Below are positions 43,110 through 54,222 of a stretch of DNA of 64,000 bases, piece after piece. Origin of the DNA: Pollenia angustigena (taxonomy: Eukaryota; Arthropoda; Insecta; Diptera; Polleniidae); the NCBI GenBank assembly GCA_930367215.1, contig OV884056.1, forward strand, positions 89,787,285 through 89,851,284, read 5' to 3'. The position numbers and the translations under genes are program-made. Each line of letters begins with the position of its first letter. Position 1 is the stretch's first letter. The notes under the pieces are model-generated. The model searched no databases and was not told where the DNA came from. It was given only the letters and a program-made list of their open reading frames with translations.

Positions 43110-45045
43110 CACATACATATATACAAAAATATTGCATATACTAAGGTTTATTACTTATTCAACCGCACGCATTATCAAGTCAAACGTTTAGTCTTTGGGT
43201 ATAGATTACACCTGCTAGGATTGAATCTAGAATAATAAGTATTTGAATACGGTAAACTAGATGTTTCATTGGAAATATCTATTAAATAACTATTAGGATT
43301 AAGATTTGGATTTGGATACTTACTGAAAATTTCGTTAGAACTTCCATAAAAAAAAAAAAAACAAAAAAACCTTGCTGGGATTTCCAAAAATATTGTTCAT
43401 TTAAAAAAAATATTATTATTGGGAATTCTTGTAATATCAAAATAAATAAAATATATGATGATAGCACACCTTGTGATTACCCCAAATGTGCAGTGTCTTA
43501 TAGTCCACCCTGGTTAAAGGTCTAACTAGTGGTCGCAATTAGAAAAAGAGCTCAGAAACTGCAATTTGTTTTCTGTTTTACAATTTGAAGTATTTGTTAA
43601 GTGGGATGTTTAAAAAAGAAACTTTAATTATCCAAAAATTTGAATGGCATTTTGAGATTATTTTAATTCAATAATTTACACGCGGATAGATAAATCCGAA
43701 ATAATTCGTATTTGTGCAAATTTGTATAATTTTTAACTTACGAAATTTCTTTTAATTATTTCTTAGTATTTCATTTGGAAAAAGTGACAATAAACAGTAA
43801 GTTTTCCTGTGTGTGTGCGTGTTTTCTGTTGTCAACAACATGTCAGTGGTAAATGTTGCATGGATTTTTATTCCATCACACAAACGTTAAAGTGTTTGGG
43901 GTTTAATATTTAAGTGGTTGGTAAGTCGGTTGTTGCATGAACACATGGGTGCATGCAAACCAAACAACTCCTTTTATGGTGTCACAATAAATTTTCGTAT
44001 TTAAGTTAAAGTTGGCCATCGCTAAAACTAAATTGCAAGCAAACAACTTTTGCTGCCATTCAACCAACTAAAATATCCAGTCAACCATTCTAATTTAACC
44101 AAACAATGCCACACCATACCGCCATACAGTTGCAAGCAAATGCTGTTATCATCATTATCATCCTTCTCGACCACAAGTCAGTCTGTCAGCCAGCCTGCCT
44201 GGTTGTCTGGTCGGCTGGATAAAGCACCAACCAACACTTTGGCCCGTCATCCACACCAAGCAATACGATGCAAGAAATATAATGAAAACTTAACCACAAA
44301 ATAATTTCAATTTTTGTCAGCCATTTTTGTTTCATTTTGGAGTTGCAGCAGCAGTAGCAAAATTTATTTTGTATGAGCAGCAGCAACAATCAGTACATTT
44401 GCAATTCACACTTTAAGAAATGTGTGCTGCATGTCTGACTGTTTATGGGTCTCTTTCGACATGTCTGTCCATCTGACAGCCTGTCACCTTGACATATGCA
44501 ATGCAGAGACATTGAAGAATTTATGTATGTCTTATAATTTGGGCTGGGTCTTGTGGTTTCCATTTGATTGGATTATGAGCAACCAAAAAGTTAACAAACT
44601 GATATACTTATGCAAAAAACAATTTCAATATTTATTTATTCATCATTAGTTTTTTTAAACCAAAATTAATTATTCTTTTTTAGGAATTGAAATAACACTA
44701 AAATAGTTTCTTAATTGTTACAAAATAAAAGTATTTTTTTTTTAAAAGAATAGATTTAGGAACAAATTAACCATTTTAAGTAAAACGCAATTCAATTTTC
44801 AATACAAACAAATAAGTTTAAGGTGAAAAATATAAATTACAACAGATTTATCAATTATTTTACTGCACAAACAGGAACTACGAAAAACGATGTTGTAAAT
44901 CTACTGTTTTTAAAGGCTAGTTTGAACTATTATACTTTGTATTAATACATCGAGCCCTTACCGCAAAAATAGCTTAAGTGACATACTTTTCAAGTTTCGT
45001 TTTTTTTAAATGCATTTCTTGGCAACACTTGCATTATTAGCTAAA
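43110..45045. other. Anonymous intergenic stretch
   Basis: No gene is supported. From about 43800 to 44660 the composition is more balanced, with gcagcagcagtagc and tgtctgtc-like words but no identifiable transposon ends, so it may be unique host DNA. ORFs at 44050-44304 and 44422-44649 have no recognisable domain. Confidence 0.4.
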
Positions 45046-45049
45046 ATCC

Positions 45050-45392
45050 CTGCAAATAATATTGGACTACTTGATCCATTTTAGATAAAATGAACTACTT
45101 ACAACATGATGCAATGTAATGCAATCATGGACCATGTCATTGTTAAAAAATAGTTTGTTGTTAAACGTCATGTTTTCGTTTTTAAAGGAAATGTTTTCGT
45201 CTTAGTCTCAAAACTAATCCACTGGGAGTATGTATGAACATGGAGTAGTTTTAAGACTAATCCGTTGTAGTGCAAAGCTTGGTTATATGGCCCAGCCCTA
45301 GAACATCGTAATGTTAACTAGACCATATTTTTCAATACAATTGGGTTACCTTTGGACCAGTCCTATCCCCCTTTGGGCTATATTTTACAGGC
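45050..45392. repeat. Anonymous repeat family X, copy 2
   Basis: This aligns with 24282-24605 along its length: ctgcaaataatattggacta at the left and ttacctttggaccagtccta, then gggctatattt, at the right. Divergence is substantial, so both copies are old. Confidence 0.7.
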
Positions 45393-45399
45393 GTGTATC

Positions 45400-46540
45400 A
45401 TCTAGTAATTTTATTTGCAGATACGTCATGTTCACATTAGGTAGATACCGTTACAATTTTTTAGAAAAACATTTTTTAACCTAAGCGACAACCTTCATAC
45501 AAAATTTTTATGTGATATAATAAAAAAAAATTTGCTTTTGTCGCTGAAATTTTTTTGCGATAAGAGCTCGACATGTCAAAAGCTCAAGTTATATCTAAAA
45601 GTGTGATAGTGTAAATAGAATGTGTTATGAAGATGACAAGTATTACGAAAAAAAATTTACATCTTTGTTGAACATTATGCAAAAATTACTATTTTTGCAT
45701 GAAAAAAAAAATTATCGACATAATTTGCTGAATTACTCCGAAGGAGCTGAAAATATCAAAAAGAAAAGGACAATTTTTTTACGAATCATTTGCTGGTGAT
45801 CAAAATTGGGCAAATCTTTCTCAAGTTGTGATGAAATTTATTAGCAGAACCGCCTTTTTTTAGGTGAAATATTATTCGAGCCCACAAAAAAATCTGTGCC
45901 CGATAGAAACAAACTGAAAATGTCTTTTAGTTAAACAAGTTGAAATCTTCATAGTCCACATGTGTTTATTAAATGTCTGTTTTTACTATAGACCAGTGTC
46001 AATTATTTGACTTTGTTAAATTTTTGATTTTGCATCAAACTATTTTTTTTCTTTTTGTATTTCGTCGTAAATTACTTATAAATCTTAAACCATACCCTAG
46101 AGGGAAGCGAACTGACAACAAAGTAGTCCCGTGATAGGTCTTTGGTGGTAGAGACCGGTTCTAGTTTTAACATTTGCTATGAATAAGACCTATCACTTTT
46201 ACATGGGGTTGTCATTGGAGGGGGTCAATTGACACCATTTGATCTATTCTCAATGAACGTGTTTAGTGTCAGTTACTACAATGTAGTTTTATTTCAATAC
46301 GATGTAGTATTATTTCAATTAAACAAGTCCTAGAATTAAATTCAAGAATCAAATTTTAGAAAGTCCCAAAAAATGTGTCACACCACCAGTGAAGACTGTA
46401 CTGTAATTCATTACTTTTTCTTCAGAAGTTCTTCATGAGTTCTTTTTTTTTTTTTGTACCTGTTCTATTTTCACAACTTCCAGGACCAGTCTGTTGAACC
46501 AATTGACACAAATTTTCCGCAGGGTATTAACATTAATTTT
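45400..46540. other. Unassigned sequence
   Basis: No gene or element end is recognised. A T tract lies at 46441-46456. The text around 46090-46260 is of mixed composition without a long ORF. Confidence 0.35.
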
Positions 46541-46543
46541 GAT

Positions 46544-46958
46544 ATTTTAATCACTTTAGCCTGATTGAATTTAATTTTCATTAAATCATTTTATGAAGAA
46601 AGAAATTTTACAACATGAAATTAATTAAAATTTATTGATAATTTTTCTTTCTTAACTGACCTTCAACGAATGATGTTTGACTATTTGACTAAGTGTTAAA
46701 AGGCAAACCCCTTTGAAGAGATTATGTGGTTACAATCGAAAAGTAAGGGCAACCTGTCCGTGAAAACCTGGGTTCGATTCCCAGCTCAGTCAAAAATGAA
46801 AAATGTTTAATAAATTTTAATTCAGTTCATGTTATAAAATTCCTTTCTTCATAAAAATAGTTAAATGAAAAATAAATTCAATAAACTTTAGCCTGATTAA
46901 AATATTAGAGTTTGGATTAAAACCCATAAACTGTTCAATAAATTAAACACAATACTAA
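46544..46958. mobile_element. Inverted-repeat element with tRNA-like T-arm
   Basis: Arms of ~115 bp are inverse copies: gatattttaatcactttagc, atgaagaaagaaattttaca and ttaattaaaatttattgata on the left, their complements at 46800-46905 on the right. The centre contains cctgggttcgattcccagct (46769-46788), a perfect 5-bp stem and 7-base loop T-arm. The family is shared with 20599-20940, and a shorter arm-rich copy lies at 55432-55592. The 5' part of a tRNA is not recognisable. Confidence 0.75.
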
Positions 46959-46959
46959 T

Positions 46960-47550
46960 AATTATTTTATAAACCAAAAAAAAAGTAGCTTAAAGACGAC
47001 TAAATTTCTCATCAATAAAATTTATTTTTAACAAAATTGGTCGAGTCTGTCTCAAGTTATAAAGAAATCTGTGGAGAACTCTTCTCAAAACTTAATTTTT
47101 GCCTAAATCCGATTTTTTCATTTTATTAGGAATAAAATCAACATTTATTCATCGATTTGCATGAAAAAAAAAGTTTGTTTTATTTGGTATGTACGTAAAT
47201 TTTATAAAAATAGTAAGTTTTTCCCATTTTTTATACTGCCCAATTTCGCCAGAAAAAAAATTTTTTCATCATTTCGGTCTGAATTGTTCCGAAACCGTTG
47301 AGTATATAAAAAAATATTTACACGACTTTAAGCCAATTTTATTTCAAGTTATTTGGCGTTTTTCCGAAGAAAATTTAATTATGTGTTAAATCGATGGAAC
47401 AGCCGAAAGGCCGAAAATATTAGAAAAAAAATTTGTCCATTGAATTTTAAATTTCGACTGTTTTTGTAGTGGTTAAACAGACCAAACGTCAAGAAGTAGT
47501 AAAGAATGCAAATTTGTATGTATAACTGATGAACAATACGCAGTAAAAAC
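46960..47550. other. Unassigned sequence
   Basis: No domain-bearing ORF is seen. The sequence is AT-rich and precedes the candidate promoter at 47557. Confidence 0.3.
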
Positions 47551-47556
47551 TTCGCC

Positions 47557-47666
47557 TATAAAATAATGTGTTGAGTAATCTGAAAAAGATAAAAGCACTA
47601 CTTACAATTCTACTGAAAGAACCCAAACATTTTACAAGGAATGTACCAAAATGAACGCATTCAAAG
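47557..47666 (+). promoter_or_regulatory. Candidate TATA promoter and five-codon first exon
   Basis: TATAAAATA at about 47557 is followed, after a ~90-bp leader, by a start in good fly context (ccaaaATG at 47651) and MNAFK, then a donor-like G|gttagt. A first exon of four to six codons joined to a signal-peptide exon is a common plan in fly cuticle and other secreted-protein genes. No matching second exon was found before the TIR element at 47875, so this may be a relic or chance. Confidence 0.3.
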
Positions 47667-48368
47667 GTTAGTCATTATTTTTTTACCCACTTACATTTAG
47701 AAAAAGGTAGTTATAGAAGTTGTTATAGAAGTAGCTATAGAAGAAAGCTACTAAATAATGAGTGAAAGAAGCTTTTAATTTTGAATAAGTAAGCGAAGCT
47801 TTTACTGGGTATGAAACTTAAGAAGCTGCACAGGAAAAATCATTTAACAAATAAAGATGTTATATAAAACAGTGCCCATGTTCTGTAACTCTCGCGTCGA
47901 GAAACTTTTCGATTGAAGTGTGTGAAATGAAACAAAAATGCCATATATTGAAACAAACAGCTTTTTTTCTCACTAAACTGTGTCTGTAACTTTCTCGGCG
48001 AGTACTAGCTGTCACGTAAGGATATTACTCGCCAATTTACAGAAAAAGTGTGTCTGTAACATTTTTATGAGAAAAGTTCCCTAAAAATATGGGGCGAGAA
48101 ACAATTTTAACACTAAAAACGATTAAAAATGCAAAATACAAAGAATAATAATAGGTCTGTCTGCGCAAAGTCTTGCAAAATGTTGTCTGCGTACTCCAAA
48201 TCTCTTGCAGCGAGAGAGCCAAAAAGAGAATTTTTTGACAGTTGGAAGTTAGAGAACTTGCAAAATGTTACTGGAGAAATTTCCGCTTGCAAGATTTTGC
48301 AAATAGTTTGAACAGGTGTTTGAATGAAATAGTTTTTGTGAAATGAAAATATAAATTGAAATTTAACA

Positions 48369-48909
48369 ATGGCAGAGGTAAGTAGTTAGAATTGTGTTGA
48401 TTTTTAACGTTTATAATAAATTATAATAAACAAAACATTTTACTTCATGCTAGAAAAATCCAAATAGACAGTGCGACCGTGGCGTAAGTGGAGTGGAGAT
48501 GGCAGAACCGATAGAACCAGCAGAACTTTGTGGGACAAACTTTGCAATTGAAGAGGCGAGTATTTGGAATTGTGTTCCTGGCGAGCACTTCACATCCAAA
48601 TTATTTTTCTCCGTTGTCAAGCTGTTGGAGGGCACTGTTTTGGGCATTTCATTATTTTTTTCCATTGTAAGCCGGCACTATGTTGGGCAATGTAAGCAAA
48701 AGAATTTTATAAAAAAAACCCGACAAATAAAACTAAAAACTAAGAAGAAATTGAAAAAAACTAATAACAGTGTAAGTCTTGGTTTACACTATAAAAGTTT
48801 TCTTTCAGAAAGTCTGAGTTTATTGGTGAGAGGGGAAGAGAACATGCTGTTCCTTTTTCCCTTCTCATCCATAAACTCAGACTTTCTGAAAAAAACTTTC
48901 ATAGTGTGA
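48369..48909 (+). CDS. Candidate two-exon gene inside the 1.7-kb TIR element
   Basis: Exon 1 is ATG GCA GAG (48369-48377), followed by a consensus donor gtaagt. A 76-bp intron ends at ctag (48453). Exon 2 continues in frame as KNPNRQCDRG and then the long open frame with MAEPIEPAELCGTNFAIEE, NCVPGEHFTSKLFFSVVKLL and FFSIVSRHYVGQ. Past about 48775 the frame enters a nested MITE, so the native C-terminus is probably lost. I do not recognise a domain; a hydrophobic segment (LLEGTVLGISLFFSIV) could span a membrane. Start and splice sites are predicted by eye. It may encode an accessory protein of the transposon, or be chance. Confidence 0.35.
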
Positions 48910-48917
48910 TCCCAGAC
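48776..48917. mobile_element. PIF-type MITE, TSD TAA
   Basis: GTCTTGGTTTACACTAT and its inverse ATAGTGTGATCCCAGAC bound a 142-bp hairpin, with inner words agaaagtctgagtttat in both orientations. TAA flanks both sides (48773-48775, 48918-48920). A half copy is at 10447-10549. Confidence 0.85.
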
Positions 48918-49624
48918 TAATAAACAAGTTTTTTAATTTACAACAGTTTTTAAGCTTCACTTTAATTAATAATTTTTTAATTTACCCCGAGAATTCAATT
49001 TTGCGTACACATATGCTAAAATTCTTTTGCTTTGTTATTTCAATTGTTTACACACCGATCAGCTGTTTTCTTGCAAAATTTCACTGGATACTGTCTGCGT
49101 ACTTTTTGAGATTTTTTCAGCCGATAGAGAAATATTGGTGTTGCTCTCCCAAAAAAATTTACTGAGTATTTGCTACTGGAAAAGTACCCAGATAGACCTA
49201 ATAATAATATTTTCTTCTTGGCACATTTTTTCATTGTTTAATTATTTTGCTTTCAACATTTTTATAAATTATACGAATTTTTCAAGGCTCGTTTTCAAAC
49301 AACAAACATTAAAGTCGCACTTTACATTATTCGGTATAGCCGAAGGTTGTATTTTCGTCGCCGTCATTGAAAATTTTTCAATTTTAGTAAGTTTTGGTCG
49401 CCGTTAACGATATGTGTGACTAGCAATCCCAGCACCTTCAATGTCACATCGGCTTCGAATACAATGTTATGACATTTTAACGACGTAATCTCTTTTAATA
49501 GTTTTCGTTATGAGTTACAGACACACTTTTTTTCACTTTTCGAGAAACGAGGGAATATTTTGTTTCACAACTTTTCGATGCGAGAAGTTCTCACTTAAGA
49601 TACAGAACATGGGTAGAGAATAAT

Positions 49625-49790
49625 TTTATGAACTAGCCCGCATATTCATCGAAAACATTTCAGGTTTATAAAATGTTTATGAACCGAATTTTCTATGAAA
49701 ATTTGTTCAACAACGAAAAACAAATTTTCATTGAAAATTCGTTTCATAAACCTTTTATAAAACGAAAAGTTTTTTATAAATATGGGGTAT
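49625..49790. repeat. Perfectible hairpin around 49672-49765
   Basis: tttataaaatgtttatgaac plus cgaattttctatgaaaattt is inverted as aaattttcattgaaaattcg tttcataaaccttttataaa, with a loop of about 15 bases. The arms are ~45 bp with few mismatches. It could be a small MITE or a hairpin-RNA source. ORFs on both strands here are shadows. Confidence 0.7.
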
Positions 49791-49799
49791 ATCTTTTTC

Positions 49800-50600
49800 A
49801 AAGTCTGTTTAACTTTTATTTCACTATGCATTTCATGAAAGCAAACTTAATTTGCTTAACTATGATGTATGAGTGTTTAAATTCTATAAAAATTATATGT
49901 ATGTATGTATGTACAATGTACATCAACTCACCAAAAAAAGTGATAATTTCTTTTTTTCTTTCTTTAGTCCTATTTTCATCCATACATGATCTAGAAACTA
50001 AATCCGCTATCATAATAGAGTTACAACAAAATTGCATTTATATATCGACCTATTTGCGCGAAATTATCGTATATGCCAATTTTTTTGAAATTGAGTTTTT
50101 GATGCAATCTTGTTCTACATTCAAAGAGACGTCGCCTGATAAAATATTGTAGGCGAATTCCACTTCGTTGCTCCAAAAATTGAATGTATATTTTCATATT
50201 TATATTGCAAGTGATAGCAGAGAAAAGTATAAAAATGGCTCTCCTGTAAAATTTGGTTTTTGTAACATACGATAATTTCGCGCCAAGGGGTCGACATATT
50301 CCAGAGCACCGTGTTAAATGCATCTAATTTGCAAAAATCTATATTATTTACATACAAAGATGATGTACTTGGCAAAAGAAAAAGTTTGATACCCATATTG
50401 CCCTATTTAAAACGAAGGGCTACCACCCCATTGCATTTTTGTAAAAACGCGAACTCGTGCTAGTTCAAAAAAAGTTTAAAAAAAAGCTGAGACACGTATT
50501 TAATTAAATCGACTAAAGATTAAAATATGTTAATTTGGCATTTTTATTACAAACAACCCAAAACAAAAAATTCAAAAACCGTTTTTTTTTACAGAAAATC
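49800..50600. other. Unassigned sequence before the Jockey insertion
   Basis: The microsatellite tatgtatgtatgtatgtac lies near 49898. Overlapping ORFs on both strands (49673-50396) have no recognisable domain. A polypyrimidine run with acag at 50581-50594 resembles a splice acceptor for the ORF that follows. Confidence 0.35.
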
Positions 50601-50803
50601 CTTAAAAAATGGATGATCGTCCTTGGACAAATTGTATATACAGTTGGACGCGCTTAAAAAAAACCTTACCCAATTTGTATATGTTGGTAAGGAAACAGAT
50701 TCCGAAATTAACAAAACATGCAAAAATATACCCTTTTTCAAACTGGTCCAGCTCACGAGAGGACAAAGCTGGAGCCGAAATATTGAATATGTCATCTTAA
50801 AAA

Positions 50804-51620
50804 TTATTATGATTATTGTCATAAAAGGCATAGATAGTTCTGTTCCTACAGAGGAAATAAAATCTGCCATAGAGCTAGAGGGGTATGAGGTTAAATCTGT
50901 TCATAACATTTTGAACAGGAATAAAGTTCCTCAACCAATGCACCGCGTTGAAATATCGTTTGATTCATCGGTTCTCAAAACCAAAAATTCAGTTCATCCC
51001 ATATACAACTTGCGCTACCTACTCAACAGAAGAATAACTGTTGAGGAACCATTAAAACGAAAGGGTCCCTCCCAATGCACAAACTGTCAGGAATATGGGC
51101 ATACAAAATCATATTGTAAATTGCCTCACGTATGTGTGGTTTGTGGCGACGCTCATAAAACCGCCGAATGTAATCGTTCTAAAGCTGACCCGAATGTAAA
51201 GAAATGCAGCAACTGTGGCGAAAATCACACGGCAAACTATAGGGGTTGTAGAGTCTTCTTGCATTTAAAAAAACCTGCTTTACTTCAAAAATATACTCAC
51301 TCCCAATATGGTCCGTCACATGCGCCCAGCCAAGCCGCTGGCTCTATTGCTAGTACTTCACAAACAAACAATCAAAACCAATCATATGCCCAAGTCTTAA
51401 AAGGAAACCCTAATGCGAAAAATCCCCCGAGTACTTCTAACGCAAAGCAACCTCCAAACGCTAATGTAAAGGTCTACAAATGCCTTCTGGAAATAAGTCT
51501 ACCTCAATTGAAAATTTAATTCAAACTATGAATAACTTCATGGCCACTATGCAGAACATGTTTCAGGAAATGATGCGAAACCAGAACATGCTCCTGCAAG
51601 TTCTACTCAACAAAAAATGA
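50804..51620 (+). pseudogene. Jockey ORF1, C-terminal part with zinc knuckles
   Basis: ORF1 encodes a nucleic-acid chaperone-like protein of the retrotransposon particle. It begins abruptly at KGIDSSVPTEEIKSAIELEG; the N-terminal ~100 residues seen in the minus-strand copy are missing. Three cysteine-rich knuckles follow: CTNCQEYGHTKSYC, CVVCGDAHKTAEC and CSNCGENHTANYRGC. A frameshift near 51475 ends the main frame at 51519. In the next frame a Met-rich tail (TMNNFMATMQNMFQEMMRNQ) runs to a TGA that overlaps the ORF2 ATG as ATGA (51617-51620), which suggests ORF2 is made by termination-reinitiation. Confidence 0.88.
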
Positions 51621-54222
51621 ACCAGTTAAAAATATGTTTCTGGAATGCAAACGGGTTATCCCAACATAAACACGAAGTTGCAAACTTTCTTCATAGGCAT
51701 GAAATCGACGTACTTCTTGTCTCTGAAACACACTTCACACATAAAAACTGCTTTAGGGTAAATGGATACCTTACGTATGACACAAAGCATCCCAGCGGAC
51801 GAGCTTGTGGTGGCACAGCCATAATTGTGCACAAAAACATCAGACACTTACCATTGCCAGAGTTCGAAGAAGATTGTATCCAGGCCACATCTATAAATCT
51901 TACTGATTTCAATCTAACGTTAACATCCGTTTATTGTCCCCCGAGGCACAAAATTGTAAACGATAAATTTCTCAACTTCTTCTCCACATTGGGCCAGAAA
52001 TTCATTGCTGCTGGCGACTACAACGCTAAACATACATATTGGGGCTCCAGACTTATTAGTCCTAGTGGTAATCAGCTATACAATACCGTAACTGCAAATA
52101 ATTTTGATGTGGTATCGAGTGGTGAGCCTACCTATTGGCCAACCGACTTCAATAAGCTACCAGACCTTATTGACTTTGCTGTAATTAAAAACATCAAGCG
52201 CGATCAGGTACTAGTTAGTTCCTCCTATGATCTTTCGTCTGATCATTCACCTTCAATCCTAATTTTAAAAGGTAACTCTGACGCTGCAGCTGCAAGCTTT
52301 ATTTCCTATCCAAACAGAAACACAAATTGGTTAAAGTATAAAATGTATATGAGCTCTCACCTATCACAGTGCATTCCCCTAAAAAATTCATCTGACATCC
52401 AAATAGCTGTCGACCGATTTACAGAAGTCTTGGATACTGCAGCAAGAAATGCAACCCCAATTAAGCGGACAAATAAACGTGCTCCTTACAATACATCGAC
52501 GGATATAGAGACCCTTATCAGAGAGAAAAGGAAGTTAAGAAGACAATGGCAAAACAGTCGTTCCCCAACCACTAAGGCCCAACTACAATTATGCCTGACC
52601 ACTCTTCGCAACAAATTGAGACAGAACCACGAGTCTGCAATAGAAGGCTATCTAAACAGCCTAGACGCCACAAAAAACTCCAATTATAGCTTATGGAAGG
52701 CTGTACGGCATATGAAATGCCCTATAACCCATATAAACGCTTTCGCGGGCCACCTTGAGAAAGTTTTCACGCCACATGATGCACATACTTGTTCCTGTCG
52801 TCCAATCATTCCTGATAAGGTAAACCATCCATTACAATTTAACATAACTCAAGTAAAATCTGCAATAGAAAAAGTGAATATTAGAAAATCTCCCGGACCT
52901 GACCGCATCACAGGGTCAATGATAAGAAACCTACCATCGTCTGCTTCCAGAATCTTGCTGCTCATTTTTAACGCTATATTAAGAGTCGGATACTTCCCAT
53001 CCTCATGGAAGAGGTCTATAATTGTTATGATTCCCAAGCCAGGAAAAGATGCTAGCCAGGTTGCGTCGTACAGACCGATAAGCTTATTGTCAATCCTATC
53101 GAAGCTTTTCGAAAAAATATTCGTTTTAAGTATAACTCCTCATCTAAATGAACACGACATCATCCCGAATCACCAGTTCGGATTCAGAGCGAAACATGGT
53201 ACAATAGAACAAGTGCATAGAATTGTCACCCTTATTAGATCGGCGTTTGAGAAAAAGCAATACTGCTCAGCACTGTTTATAGACATTTCCCAAGCTTTTG
53301 ACAAAGTTTGGCATGATGGGCTACTCATCAAAATAACACGAATGCTTCCTCAAAACACTCACAAGCTTCTGGAGAGCTATCTAACAGGCAGAACATTCAT
53401 AGTAAGGTCGCAAGATAAATACTCCCCTCTCAAGAAAATTACTGCTGGTGTTCCCCAAGGCAGCATATTAGGACCGCTTTATATATAATATACACAGCGG
53501 ATATGCCAACAAACCTGAGCACGCATACCTCTACATTTGCAGACGACACAGCATTTATTAGCGTTAACCATGACCCAAAAGTCGCATCGCAAAATCTGCA
53601 GTCCCACATCAATGAACTAGAGGCATGGCTAGAAAAATGGAGAATAAAGGTTAACCCGGCTAAATGTGCTCACTTAACTTTCACGCTCAGAAGACAAACG
53701 TGCCCAGCAGTAAAAATATATAACATCACTGTTCCGGTAGAAAACCATGTAAAGTACTTGGGAATTCATATAGATAGACGCTTGACCTGGTCTCGTCATA
53801 TCGAAGCGAAAATAACGGCTATGAAACTTAAAGCAGCTCAATTACATTGGCTTCTCGGTGGAAACTCAAACTTGTCTTTAGACAACAAAATTCTGCTATA
53901 CAAGTCCATCATAAAACCAATATGGACATATGGCATCCAATTATGGGGTAATGCATGCGCATCTAACATCCAAAAGCTTCAAAGAAGACAGTCTAGAATA
54001 TTACGACAAATTGTCTGCGCCCCATGGTATATACGTAATGATATTATCCACAGAGATCTCAACGTCCCCACTATCCAGGAGGAAATTAAAAAATATTCAA
54101 TAAGCTACATCGATAAACTAATGGTCCACCCTAACTACCTCGCTCGGGGTTTGCTTCAGTTCGAAGGTCACCAGAGGCTAAAAAGAACCGATACTTTGAG
54201 CCTAACTAGAAGACAGTCTTAA
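51617..54222 (+). pseudogene. Jockey ORF2: endonuclease and reverse transcriptase, two lesions
   Basis: ORF2 nicks the target and copies the element RNA. The endonuclease occupies residues ~1-225: FWNANGLSQHKHEV, LLVSETHFT, AAGDYNAKHTYWGS and SSDHSPSILIL. The reverse transcriptase follows: KSPGPDRITGSM, SYRPISLLSILSKLFE, NHQFGFRAKHGT, ALFIDISQAFDKVWHDGLL and GVPQGSILGPL, then after a frameshift at about 53483 the catalytic FADDTAF, NPAKCAHLTF and KYLGIHIDRRLTW, ending at 54222. Compared with the copies at 24954 and 63654, about 18 codons (ESPLRLE..., after CPITH) are deleted in frame near 52730. The frameshift alone would abolish the catalytic site. Confidence 0.92.

Larger units (their letters stand above)
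47875..49613. mobile_element. 1.7-kb element with CCCATGTTCTGTA ends
   Basis: The left end CCCATGTTCTGTAACT pairs with the right end TACAGAACATGGG, and further inside gcgtcgagaaacttttcgat pairs with its counterpart near 49570-49590; tgtgtctgtaac also occurs in both arms. No flanking duplication is evident. It contains a candidate two-exon gene and a nested MITE. Superfamily unknown. Confidence 0.7.

Noticed and set aside
44050..44649. Two ORFs in a less repetitive stretch
   Set aside because: Neither has a domain, signal peptide or plausible splice partners.
46735..46790. Possible tRNA gene
   Set aside because: Only the T-arm is convincing; acceptor, D and anticodon arms cannot be drawn, and it sits in an inverted-repeat element.
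49673..50396. Overlapping ORFs on both strands up to 159 codons
   Set aside because: They cross a hairpin and a tatg microsatellite, conflict with one another, and have no known domain.
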